Shown here in pieces: positions 7,316 to 17,100 of a stretch of 52,527 nt of DNA. Position numbers and translations under genes: made by a program. The DNA comes from Flavobacteriales bacterium UBA979 (GTDB taxonomy: Bacteria > Bacteroidota > Bacteroidia > Flavobacteriales_D > Sanyastnellaceae). The notes below the pieces were generated by a model. That model searched no databases, was not told where the DNA came from, and saw only the letters and a program-made list of their open reading frames with translations. The stretch covers positions 47,849 through 100,375 of the forward strand of contig DBBR01000072.1 in assembly GCA_002292325.1 (NCBI GenBank). Reading direction: 5' to 3'. How positions within the stretch are numbered: position 1 is the stretch's first letter; the number at the start of each line of letters is the position of its first letter.

Positions 7316-9697
7316 ATGAAGCGATTATTCTCACACGGGTTCCACTTGGCGCTGGCCTTTGGTTTATTTCTTGCATTGGATGTAAACTCCCAGCAGGAGT
7401 TGCAGGATATCCCATCCCAAGTCAACACAAATAAATTTCGTCAACTGGGGCAGGAGTTGCCGACCCCCAATGTTTACCGCGCCGCGAGTGGCGCTCCGGG
7501 ACATGCCTATTGGCAGCAGCAGGTTGACTACAACATTTCAGTTGCACTGAATGATGAAACCCAACGAATCGATGGGGAAGAGCGAATTCTGTATAAGAAT
7601 AACAGCCCCGATGAGTTGAGGTACCTCTGGCTGCAATTGGACCAAAACGTTCGGGCATTGGACAGTGATAGTTACAAGATCAGAGAATCTCGAATCGACA
7701 ATCGGTCGAGTTTCGGAGCTGTGCAAGGACTTGAGCCCACGTTTGACGGGGGATTCAAAATAGAATATGTGGGGGATGAGACGGGAAGGCCCTTGCCTTA
7801 TACCATCAACAAAACCATGATGCGCATCGACCTGCCACAACCGCTCAAGCCAGGAGGTACGTTTGTGTTTGATGTAGAATGGTGGTACAACATCAACGAT
7901 CGAATGAAGGACGGCGGCCGCAGTGGATATGAGTATTTTGAGGATGAGGACAATTACCTGTACACGATTGCGCAATTTTATCCGCGATTGGTGGTCTACA
8001 TGGACAATGAAGGATGGCAGAACAAGCAATTTTTGGGAAGCGGTGAGTTCACCTTAAACTTTGGTGATTATCACGTGGAAATCACCGTGCCAGAGGATCA
8101 CGTTGTGGCTTCAACGGGAATCCTGAAGAATGAAAAGACGGTACTCACTCCGGAGCAACGCAAGCGCCTGCAATTGGCTCGAAAAACCTACGATCAACCT
8201 GTGATGATCGTCAACGAGGAAGAGGCCCGAGAGACGGAAAAGGATAAAAAGAAAGGAACGAAAACATGGGTTTTTGATGCTGAGAATGTCCGAGACTTTG
8301 GGTGGGCCTCCAGTCGAAAATTCATTTGGGATGCCATGGCAGTGAAAGTGGGAAAGAAATCCCCTTTGGCAATGAGCTTTTATCCGAAGGAGGGAAACCC
8401 GCTTTGGGAACAGTATTCTACCAAAGCTGTTGCACAAACCTTGAAGACGTATTCGAAATTCACAGTGGACTATACATACCCGGTGGCCATCTCTGTTCAT
8501 ACGAAATGGATTGGAATGGAGTATCCCATGATTTGTTTCAACGGCGGCCGCCCAGAGCCGGATGGAACGTATACCGAGCGCACTAAAATTGGGATGATTT
8601 CGGTGATCATTCATGAGGTTGGTCATAACTTCTTTCCGATGATCATCAATTCAGACGAGCGTCAGTGGACGTGGATGGATGAAGGACTCAACACATTTGT
8701 GCAGTATTTGACGGAAAAGGAATTTGATCGGAACTACCCAACACGCCGAGGGAGCGCCCGGAACATTCGCAATTACATGGGAGGGGATAAGTCGCGAATC
8801 AGTCCAATCATGACCAATTCGGAATCGATCTATCAATTCGGAAACAACGCTTACGGCAAACCTGCAACCGCCCTGAACATTCTGCGAGAGACGGTAATGG
8901 GACGAGATCTGTTTGATTATGCATTCAAAGAATATTCGAGGCGTTGGGCCTTCAGGCATCCATCACCTGCAGATTTTTTCAGGACCATGGAGGATGCATC
9001 TGGTGTGGATTTGGATTGGTTCTGGCGGGGATGGTTTTACAGCACTGATCATGTGGACATCGCGATGGAGGATGTGAAGTGGTTTCAAATTGATACCCAA
9101 GATCCCGATATCGAAACGGCATTCGATCGCGCTGAGGCTGACGGAGAGCCAGCGGACATCTCATTGATTCGGGATGCAACCTACATCGAGTCGACTTACC
9201 TCGAGAACGACGCTACTTTGCACGATTTCTACACCACGACGGATCCATTCATGGTATTGGAATTGGACAAGGTGGAGTATGCAGAGCGCCTGGAAAAGTT
9301 GGACGAATCAGAAAAAGCCTTGCTTGCAAGCGGAAAGAATTTCTACGAGATCACTTTTCGGAATGAAGGTGGGCTGGTGATGCCGCTGATTTTGCAATTC
9401 GAGTACGAAGACGGTGAGAAAGAGATTCATCGGATTCCGGCGGAAATATGGCGCATGAGTGAGCCAACGGTGACCAAGGTGTTTGTAACGAATCGCCCCG
9501 CATTGCAAATTGTGCTTGACCCGATGTTGGAAACGGCAGATGTGGACCTGTCAGACAACTACTGGCCAGCCCGGCCCCAGCCTACGAGATTTGAATTATT
9601 CAAGTCCGATCGAGGGCGCCGCGGTGGGAGTGGTGGTGAGAATCCGATGCAACGTGCTCAGCGCGATGCGGAGATGAAGGAGCCTGTGGAGGAGTGA
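7316..9697 (+). CDS. Exported M1 family zinc metallopeptidase
   Basis: The 793-residue protein begins with a signal peptide (MKRLFSHGFHLALAFGLFLA, cut near NSQQ). The peptidase domain has H433-E-V-G-H437 followed by 18 residues and E456 (WMDEGLN), the HEXXH-x18-E zinc site of M1 aminopeptidases. A gluzincin-type substrate stretch, KWIGMEYPMICFNGG, precedes it in place of the usual GAMEN. A beta-sandwich N-terminal region and a long C-terminal domain follow, and a Gly/Arg-rich, charged end closes the protein. It lies 49 bases after the lipoprotein gene. Its predicted location is the periplasm or outer membrane, where it would trim peptides. The GXMEN motif reads GMEYP, so the aminopeptidase specificity could differ. 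Confidence 0.93.
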   Translation: MKRLFSHGFHLALAFGLFLALDVNSQQELQDIPSQVNTNKFRQLGQELPTPNVYRAASGAPGHAYWQQQVDYNISVALNDETQRIDGEERILYKNNSPDELRYLWLQLDQNVRALDSDSYKIRESRIDNRSSFGAVQGLEPTFDGGFKIEYVGDETGRPLPYTINKTMMRIDLPQPLKPGGTFVFDVEWWYNINDRMKDGGRSGYEYFEDEDNYLYTIAQFYPRLVVYMDNEGWQNKQFLGSGEFTLNFGDYHVEITVPEDHVVASTGILKNEKTVLTPEQRKRLQLARKTYDQPVMIVNEEEARETEKDKKKGTKTWVFDAENVRDFGWASSRKFIWDAMAVKVGKKSPLAMSFYPKEGNPLWEQYSTKAVAQTLKTYSKFTVDYTYPVAISVHTKWIGMEYPMICFNGGRPEPDGTYTERTKIGMISVIIHEVGHNFFPMIINSDERQWTWMDEGLNTFVQYLTEKEFDRNYPTRRGSARNIRNYMGGDKSRISPIMTNSESIYQFGNNAYGKPATALNILRETVMGRDLFDYAFKEYSRRWAFRHPSPADFFRTMEDASGVDLDWFWRGWFYSTDHVDIAMEDVKWFQIDTQDPDIETAFDRAEADGEPADISLIRDATYIESTYLENDATLHDFYTTTDPFMVLELDKVEYAERLEKLDESEKALLASGKNFYEITFRNEGGLVMPLILQFEYEDGEKEIHRIPAEIWRMSEPTVTKVFVTNRPALQIVLDPMLETADVDLSDNYWPARPQPTRFELFKSDRGRRGGSGGENPMQRAQRDAEMKEPVEE

Positions 9698-9698
9698 T

Positions 9699-10586
9699 TT
9701 AACCGGCCAAGGCATCCCAGAGGAGCAAGGCAATGGCCAGAATTCCCAGGATAAGCCCAAGGTAATTTTTACGAATGAGCGTCTCTTTGAGCAGCCATAG
9801 GCTCAGGGCGCTGCTCATCAAAATGACGCCCAGATTATTGACGGGCATAATTGCGCTGCGGTCTACCCCCGTCTTGTCATAGGTCTCGAGAAGAAAATAC
9901 AGTGAGCCAAAATTGATGACGCCGAGTCCTATGCCACCGAACCATGTCTGCTTGGCTGGAAGTGACCAGTGATTGGATTGATATGCCCGCAGAGTCCACC
10001 AGGACGCCCCGGAAAAAAATGCCGTGACCAAAGGTAGTGAGGCGAATAAATACCGGTGCTCCACTTGTCGCATGTGCTCAGGGCCTGAAAATCCTGCGAA
10101 CATGAGATCGATCAGTCCACTGCCAAAGAAAATGATCAACGGAATGGTCCATTTTGTGACCTTGCCTTTTTCACCTCCTTTCCAAGAAGCTAAAATAATC
10201 GCCGGTATTGCCAGCGCAATGGCGAGTCCTTTTTGCCAGTTGAGCGAATCGTTTGGATCAAACAAAAGGAACAAGGCAACGGGCAAAACCATGCTCAATT
10301 TGGCGGCGATTGAGGTGACCGTCACTCCGTTTTCTTGGGTCGAACGTGCAATGAGTTGAAACAGATAAATGAAGAGCAACCCCATACAGAGTGCCACCTG
10401 TGCCCAGGGTTCGTGCATGACCGATTCGAACACAGTCATTCCTCCAGCCAAGGTCCAGCCCAATCCAGCGGCGACACCGTAGTTAATGACGATGGCAACA
10501 AATGTGTCGACATTCCATCTCGCAAAGAGCTGAAATAAAAGGAAGATGCCTGCTGACAGGCCGATGCTGGTTAACAAATACACCAC
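9699..10586 (-). CDS. EamA/DMT superfamily permease
   Basis: About ten hydrophobic segments in two halves identify a drug/metabolite transporter of the EamA type. The conserved ending of the second half is visible in the glycine-rich NLGVILMSSALSLWLL and GLILGILAIALLLWDAL. The substrate is unknown. The start is uncertain. An ATG at 10685 would overlap the 3' end of ribD by 77 bases and add a hydrophilic leader, whereas GTG at 10586 (or 10583) opens directly into the first membrane segment, as in relatives, and lies 22 bases after ribD. It is the last gene of the ffh-folD-ribD operon and stops one base from the convergent M1 peptidase gene. Confidence 0.85.
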   Translation of the reverse strand: MVYLLTSIGLSAGIFLLFQLFARWNVDTFVAIVINYGVAAGLGWTLAGGMTVFESVMHEPWAQVALCMGLLFIYLFQLIARSTQENGVTVTSIAAKLSMVLPVALFLLFDPNDSLNWQKGLAIALAIPAIILASWKGGEKGKVTKWTIPLIIFFGSGLIDLMFAGFSGPEHMRQVEHRYLFASLPLVTAFFSGASWWTLRAYQSNHWSLPAKQTWFGGIGLGVINFGSLYFLLETYDKTGVDRSAIMPVNNLGVILMSSALSLWLLKETLIRKNYLGLILGILAIALLLWDALAG

Positions 10587-10608
10587 ATTGGCGAAGGTAA
10601 AACAAAGC

Positions 10609-11709
10609 CTATTGTTTAGAAACTCTAGGATGAATGAACCAATTCCATTGATCGCTTCCGGACATTCCTTCCGTATTGCTTTCATACGCAGGTGCCAGCA
10701 AGGTTTGAGGAAGTTCAGGAGCTTTCAAGCCTGAATGAAATTGCTTTGCGCTGGTCCATGTTTTGATCTCATTCCATCGATCAGCGTCGAGGAATGCGCT
10801 CAGAACGGCAGCGCCGCCTTCAATGAGCACGCTCATCACGCCAAACTCACCATATAATTTGGTCAATAAATTATCGATGCCTTGATGGATGTCCCATGTG
10901 CATCCAAAATCACCATGGGCAGCATGCCCTGACCCCACCACATGAATGAGGTTCTGAGCATTTTTGAACAGAGGATGCGATGCGGGCAGTTCACCGGATG
11001 GATCCAGTAGGATTATCCGAGGAGATGGAGCATCTATTTCCCTGACATCGAGTCGGGGATTGTCGACCAATGCTGTATTCGACCCAATTGCAATGGCTTG
11101 TTCCTTTGATCGCCAGTCGTGTGTAATAGCTCGTGCCTCAGGTCCCGTGAGTGCAAAGCTTCCAGCACCTGGTGTGCGTTCCTCTGAGGAACGAGGGTCC
11201 AAGTATCCGTTTTGGCATTGAGCCCATTTAAGCACTACCCAAGGTCTTTGGTGGAGCGCATTCCAAAAAAATCGCCTGTTTTGCCATTGGACCTCATTTT
11301 GTAAACAGCCAGTTTCGACTGAAATTCCAGCTTGCCTCAGTCGTCCGGCGCCACCTCCTTGAACATTCGGGTTGGTATCTGAACACGCAATGACCAGCCT
11401 TCTTGGACGCACGCTTTCAATCAATGCAGCGCACGGAGGAGTTCGTCCCATATGGTTGCAAGGCTCGAGTGTCACATACCACGTGCTCATTGGCAACATT
11501 GACCGGTTCGAATCGGAAACGCTCTGCAACGCTTTCACTTCCGCGTGATCATTCCCTGGCTTCTCGTGCCAACCTTCGCCGATGACTTCTCCGGCCTCAG
11601 AGGTGATCACACAGCCCACCAACGGATTAGGAGCGACGGTCCGAGCGCCATTTTCAGCCAGGACTATGGCACGTCGCATGTGCCTTAGGTCGTCTGGCGT
11701 CCATTTCAT
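10609..11709 (-). CDS. ribD: Bifunctional riboflavin biosynthesis protein RibD (deaminase/reductase)
   Basis: RibD deaminates the pyrimidine product of GTP cyclohydrolase II and then reduces its ribosyl side chain. The 366-residue protein has the N-terminal cytidine-deaminase-like domain with zinc motif H55-A-E57 and PCNHMGRTPPC (C84, C93), preceded by APNPLVGCVI. The C-terminal reductase domain shows RPWVVLKWAQ, AIAIGSNTALVDNPRLDVR and VLIEGGAAVLSAFL. The length is standard. The start codon overlaps the folD stop as ATGA, so the two are coupled. Riboflavin supply would feed flavin-dependent enzymes such as NqrF, although no regulatory FMN riboswitch is visible near this internal operon gene. 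Confidence 0.96.
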   Translation of the reverse strand: MKWTPDDLRHMRRAIVLAENGARTVAPNPLVGCVITSEAGEVIGEGWHEKPGNDHAEVKALQSVSDSNRSMLPMSTWYVTLEPCNHMGRTPPCAALIESVRPRRLVIACSDTNPNVQGGGAGRLRQAGISVETGCLQNEVQWQNRRFFWNALHQRPWVVLKWAQCQNGYLDPRSSEERTPGAGSFALTGPEARAITHDWRSKEQAIAIGSNTALVDNPRLDVREIDAPSPRIILLDPSGELPASHPLFKNAQNLIHVVGSGHAAHGDFGCTWDIHQGIDNLLTKLYGEFGVMSVLIEGGAAVLSAFLDADRWNEIKTWTSAKQFHSGLKAPELPQTLLAPAYESNTEGMSGSDQWNWFIHPRVSKQ

Positions 11710-12581
11710 ACGGGTCGTTCTGTGGCTTCCAAGGTGTTCCTCAATAGCATGGCAATGGTCATAGGACCCACCCCTCCGGGCACAGGTGTGATGCTCCCGG
11801 CCACTTCAGAAGCTCCTTCAAAGTCAACATCGCCTGTTAAACGGCTTCCCGATTTGCGCGATGGATCAGGAATTCGGTTGATTCCAACGTCAATGATGAC
11901 GGCACCCGGCTTGATCATGCTTTTCGTCACGAAGTGGGGTCTACCGATGGCAGCAATTAGGATGTCAGCCGTTCGGGTGATTTCTTCCAGGTTTTGGGTG
12001 CGAGAGTGGCAGAGTGTTACCGTGCAGTTCCCGGGATTCGCATTGCGACTAAGGAGGAGTGTCATGGGGGTTCCTACGATGGCTGACCGGCCGATGACTA
12101 CCGCGTGCTTCCCACTGGTTTCGATCTCGTATCGCTTGAGGAGTTCAATGATGCCGGAAGGCGTAGCAGGTTGAAAGCCGGGCAATCCCAAACTTAAATT
12201 CCCAGCATTTACTGGGTGAAAACCGTCAACGTCTTTGTCCGGGCGCACTGCTTCCAATACTTTTTGGTCATCGATGTGGTCGGGCAGGGGCAACTGAACG
12301 ATGAATCCATCAATGGATTCATCGTTGTTGAGGGCCTCTACTTCCATCAGAAGTTGCTCTTCTTGGACGCTTTCAGACAATTCGACCAATGTGCTTTCAA
12401 AACCAACGCGTTCGCATGCTTTTATTTTATGTCCAACGTACGCGCGGCTTGCAGGATTGTCGCCGACAATAATGGCCGCGAGGTGGGGCTTTTTATGGCC
12501 GTCTCCCGCCCTCAATTCCACACGTGCTTTAATCTCCTCTTGGATTTGGAGCGACGTGCTCTTTCCGTCAATCAGTATCAT
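11706..12581 (-). CDS. folD: Methylenetetrahydrofolate dehydrogenase/cyclohydrolase FolD
   Basis: FolD interconverts 5,10-methylene- and 10-formyl-tetrahydrofolate, producing the formyl donor used by Fmt (encoded at 48544) and in purine synthesis. The 291-residue protein contains SRAYVGHKIKAC with the catalytic Tyr48 and Lys52, the cyclohydrolase region QLPLPDHID and KDVDGFHPVN, the TPSGIIELL stretch, the NADP site GRSAIVGTPM, and the C-terminal PVPGGVGPMTIAMLL. It follows ffh by 34 bases on the same strand. Identification is secure. Confidence 0.97.
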   Translation of the reverse strand: MILIDGKSTSLQIQEEIKARVELRAGDGHKKPHLAAIIVGDNPASRAYVGHKIKACERVGFESTLVELSESVQEEQLLMEVEALNNDESIDGFIVQLPLPDHIDDQKVLEAVRPDKDVDGFHPVNAGNLSLGLPGFQPATPSGIIELLKRYEIETSGKHAVVIGRSAIVGTPMTLLLSRNANPGNCTVTLCHSRTQNLEEITRTADILIAAIGRPHFVTKSMIKPGAVIIDVGINRIPDPSRKSGSRLTGDVDFEGASEVAGSITPVPGGVGPMTIAMLLRNTLEATERPV

Positions 12582-12615
12582 GGTAATTCGCTCATTGGTT
12601 CTAAATCAATTCTGC

Positions 12616-13953
12616 TCAGCGTCCCAAAGCAGAAAGTCCCGCCATGCGGCTTCGCTTGCCTCCTTTCCCTTTTGTCATGACATGCATCATCTTTTTCATG
12701 TCTTGGAATTGCTTGAGTAAACGATTGACTTGTGCAATGTCCGTTCCGGATCCCTTCGCGACTCGTTCTTTTCGGCGCGAATCGAGGATTTCTGGCTTCG
12801 AACGCTCAATAGGGGTCATGGATTGAATGATGCACTCCACTTGCTTGAACGAATTATCGTCCAATTCTATGCCTTTCAGCGCTTTTGACATTCCGGGAAT
12901 CATGCTCATCAAATCTTTGATGTTGCCCATTTTCTTCAGTTGCTGGATCTGACTTAGAAAGTCTTCCAGATCAAATTTATTTTTGCGAATCTTGGCCTCC
13001 AAGGCAGCAGCTTCCTTTTCGCTGATTACGTCCTGAGCGCGCTCAACCAATGAAACCACATCGCCCATCCCTAGAATTCGATCCGCCATTCGGTTCGGAT
13101 GGAACGTATCCAAGGCATCCATTTTCTCACCGACCCCGACAAATTTGATGGGTTTACCGACCACGGAATGAATCGCCAATGCCGCACCGCCTCGTGTGTC
13201 ACCGTCCAGTTTTGTCAGTACGACGCCTGTGAAATCGAGCGCTTCGTTAAAGGCTTTGGCAGTCCGCACTGCATCTTGACCTGTCATGGCATCAACCGTG
13301 AAAAGAATCTCTTCGGGCTTGACAGCCTGTCGAACAGCTTGGATTTCGGCCATCATGGCTTCATCGATGGCTAGACGTCCTGCAGTATCCACGATGACAG
13401 CGCTGTGCCCATTGGATTTCGCGTGCACAAGCGCTTTCGTTGCGATTTGGACGGCGTCCTTGTTACCGGGCTCAGCATACACTTCCACACCAATGGATTC
13501 GCCCAATACCTTCAGCTGGTCTACAGCGGCTGGACGGTGAACATCACAAGCGACCAAGAGTGGCTTCTTTCCATGCTTGTCCTTCAGCAATTGAGCAATT
13601 TTTCCTGAATGCGTTGTTTTACCCGCACCCTGCAGGCCGGCCATCAAAACGGTGAAAGGATTGCCTGTAGGCTTGAAAGGAGCTGCCGCAGTTCCCATGA
13701 GGTCCGTCAACTCTTGGTGCGTGATTTTTATGAGAAGCTGTCCAGGTTTAATGGAGGTAAGTACCTTTTGCCCAAGTGCTTTGTCTTTCACCCGTTGAGT
13801 AAATTCTTTCGCTGTTTTGAAGTCGACATCGGCATCGAGCAAAGCCTTACGGACCTCTTTTAGAGTCTCTCCGATATTGATTTCAGTGATTTGGCCGTGT
13901 CCTTTCAGCGTTTGAAAGGCTTTATCGAATCGTTCTTGCAGGTTTTCGAACAT
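12616..13953 (-). CDS. ffh: Signal recognition particle protein Ffh
   Basis: Ffh is the GTPase subunit of SRP, binding 4.5S RNA and hydrophobic signal sequences. The 445-residue protein shows an N domain (1-90), the G domain with P-loop GLQGAGKTT (106-114), DVHRPAAVDQL, DTAGRL, and TKLDGDTRGG, and the Met-rich M domain at the end (FQDMKKMMHVM). Length matches the family. It leads the operon ffh-folD-ribD-permease. A TAAGTTTG box lies eleven bases before the ATG. Confidence 0.97.
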   Translation of the reverse strand: MFENLQERFDKAFQTLKGHGQITEINIGETLKEVRKALLDADVDFKTAKEFTQRVKDKALGQKVLTSIKPGQLLIKITHQELTDLMGTAAAPFKPTGNPFTVLMAGLQGAGKTTHSGKIAQLLKDKHGKKPLLVACDVHRPAAVDQLKVLGESIGVEVYAEPGNKDAVQIATKALVHAKSNGHSAVIVDTAGRLAIDEAMMAEIQAVRQAVKPEEILFTVDAMTGQDAVRTAKAFNEALDFTGVVLTKLDGDTRGGAALAIHSVVGKPIKFVGVGEKMDALDTFHPNRMADRILGMGDVVSLVERAQDVISEKEAAALEAKIRKNKFDLEDFLSQIQQLKKMGNIKDLMSMIPGMSKALKGIELDDNSFKQVECIIQSMTPIERSKPEILDSRRKERVAKGSGTDIAQVNRLLKQFQDMKKMMHVMTKGKGGKRSRMAGLSALGR

Positions 13954-13964
13954 TTTTTTTCTTG

Positions 13965-13972
13965 CAAACTTA
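13965..13972 (-). promoter_or_regulatory. TAnnTTTG -7 box of ffh
   Basis: On the minus strand TAAGTTTG is followed by eleven bases (GCAAGAAAAAA-rich) and then the ffh ATG at 13953. An exact consensus -7 box implies a very short 5' leader. No clear -33 TTG was found at the usual distance. Confidence 0.55.
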
Positions 13973-14107
13973 ACACCTGAACGCTTGATTATACAGTAGA
14001 TTGTGCGTTCGCTGAATGATATGATTTACCCGATTGAATTATTTTTCTAATCGACGGGTTTGTTTCTAAGCAAGATATTTCGTAATTTTCGATTGCTTAA
14101 CCTAGGA

Positions 14108-17100
14108 ATGATGCAGACGAAATTATCCATCGTGTTCGGATTGCTTGTAGGAATTACAAGTTTCTCCAACCCACTTTTTGCCCAAACTGAATGTTTTGGC
14201 TACGACGCTAACGCAAATGCGCCAGCCGGCTTCCAATTGGAAGTTGAGTCCTTCGCTACCTTCGACGGTACCGAAGCAACTCCAGCCTTAGCCGCCTTGG
14301 CAGGTTCCACGACCTACCGCATTTACCTTCAAACAAATTCCGCATTGGATTTTGTCTCTGCAGTACACACGGATGGTGCTGAGGGAGAGGTTCAATTGAC
14401 TTCCAGCACATCATTCTACATGAACGATTTTGGAGGGATCACGGTGAATGCTATAAACCCGGGTCTCTTCTCGTTCTTTCCTGAATTGGAGTACGATAGC
14501 TATGTGACCATTGGACTGAATTCGGAGGCTGTGTCGAGCGCTGGAGAATCCTCTATTTCTTTGAGCGGTTCGGAAAGTTGGGGATCTAGCTTCCTCGCAG
14601 GAAACAACCTCAGCATTGATAGCTCAAATTCCGCTGCAGGAAGTGGTTGGTTTGTCGATGCAGATGCGGCGAACGGTTTTGCGGGAGATGATATGAAGGT
14701 TATGCTCGCGCAGGTCACTACAGATGGTGTATTGAATGGCGCATTTTTTGTTGAAATTTTGGCCGATGGTGCAGAATCAGCTCAAAGCTATCAGTTTTCT
14801 TTCAGCAATGAGTTGTGTGGTTGCACAGATGGAGCAGCTTCCAACTACGAGGCAGGAGCAACGCAAGACGATGGTTCATGCCTTTACCCGGGTTGCACAG
14901 ATGACGCGGCTTGTAACTATGATTCAGGCGCCAACGACGATGATGGTAGTTGCGATTTTTGCTGCGATACCGTAGAGTCTTCGAATGCAGATTACGGTGT
15001 AGAAGTTGAGCTTCACGCAGTGGGTGGAATTACTGGATTTCGAACCTACCGTTTGTATGTTACGACAGCCAATGCAACAGACGCTGTTTCCGCTGTAACC
15101 GGTTACGCTGCATATCCCATGAATTTAGCGACGTCGACGGACTTTTACCAGTACTTAGGTCCTGGTGGAGGATCTACCCCAAATGGTTGGCAATCAGCCT
15201 TTGGTGTCATTCCAGAATTTGCTGCTGGTGCGTATGACTCATTTGTGACGATTGGAAACACTGAAATGGCAGATGCCGGTGCGGGTGAGTCCGATATACA
15301 AACTGTATCTACTCCAGGTGAAGACTGGGAAGCAGAATTTGAAGCAGGCAATGATATCTCGATTGAGTCGACCTCCGGTGGTGGATGGTTTCTATCACCA
15401 GGTTCTGTAAGTGGAATTGCCGGTGATGACAACCGTGTTTTAATTGGCCAATTCACGACCAATGGATTCTTAAGCGGAGACTTATTTGTACAGGTGTTCC
15501 CTGAAGGCAATCAATTAGCCAGTGAAGAAGTCTATATTTCCTTCACATCACCAGCATGTGCCTGCACAGATGAAACTGCATGCAACTTTGATCCAGTGGC
15601 TATGTGGGATGACGGGTCTTGTCAAGACGGTCCTGCATATTGGGGCGAAAACATCGATTGTGAAGGCAACTGCTTGAACGATGCTGACGGAGATTATGTA
15701 TGCGATGAAAATGAAATTGAGGGTTGTTTGAACCCGAACGCTTGTAATTATGTCGAAGCACCAACAGACTTGGTTTCTTGTATTTTCCCAGACGAAGGAC
15801 TGGATTGTGATGGCAACTGCCTGAGCGATGTGGACGGAGATGGAGTTTGTGATCAAGATGAGCTCGGAGGTTGCACAGATGCAACAGCTTGTAACTATGA
15901 TGAAACCGCAACAGAAGACAATGGAACTTGTGATTACCTAGATGTCTTGGTGTTGGATGATGAGCCAGTCATCGTTTATGACTGCGACGGTAATTGCTTC
16001 AATGACACGGACGGTGACGGCGTGTGTGACGAATTAGAAATTGATGGTTGTACAGATGACTCAGCTTGCAACTATGATGAAGCTGCCTCAGAAGAGGATG
16101 GATCGTGTGATTACTGCTGTGCTTCCGGAGCTTCAGTTGTAGGTTACAACATCATCATCGAAGATATGGGGGATTCTCCTGAAGGAATGATTCAGCGCAT
16201 GTACATCGAAACTCCGAATTCAACGGATGTTTTATCAGCCGTTACGGGTGATGTACTGAACCCCACATACATCCGTTCGACGCAGTCGTTCTTCCAGTCT
16301 CCACTCGGTGACATAACACCGAACGGAATCAACCCTGCTTTCTTCCCAATTTTTGAGGAATTGGCTTATGACAGTTGGGTAACGATCGGAATTGAGAACA
16401 ACATGCTTTCTCCTACGGAATCAAGTGTTCAAATAGTACCTCCAACAACAGATTGGCAAGCGGCCTTTAATGCGGGCGGTGACATCGAGTTAGAAGGTGA
16501 TTTCGGGGACGGTTGGTTTGTCATTTGGGATGAAACTTCAGGAACTTACACAAACGGTCTTTCGGGTGACGATAACCGCATACTTGTGGGTCAATTCACT
16601 ACGAATGGAGTTTTGAGTGGTGAGTTATTTGTGCAGATGTTCCCCGAGGGAGATCAGCAAAATCCAATTCAAGTGCACTTGCCGTTTGGATATGCGAGTG
16701 ATGATGCTGACGCACCAGTCTTTACTTCCGTGCCTGCTGACGTGACTCAAAGTTGCTCAGAAGCATGGCCTACTGAAATGGCCACGGCTACGGACGAAGG
16801 CTGTATCGCGGAAGTTACATTGACTGTCGAAGAAACGTTAGCCGATGCAGATTGCGGATACGTTTTGACGCGAACTTTCACAGCAACTGATGCGTGGGGT
16901 AACTCTGCTGTTGCCACCCAAGTTGTGAGCCTCGAGGACAATGAAGCACCTGTTGCTGTTGCTCCAGCTGACGCTACAGCCCAATGTTCTGATGACTTAA
17001 CACCGGGTTCTGGTGTGGCTGAATTCCCAACGAACTCGTATGACAACTGCTCTGATGATTTAAGTTTCAGCTACGTTGATACTCCATACAGCCCCGGCTT

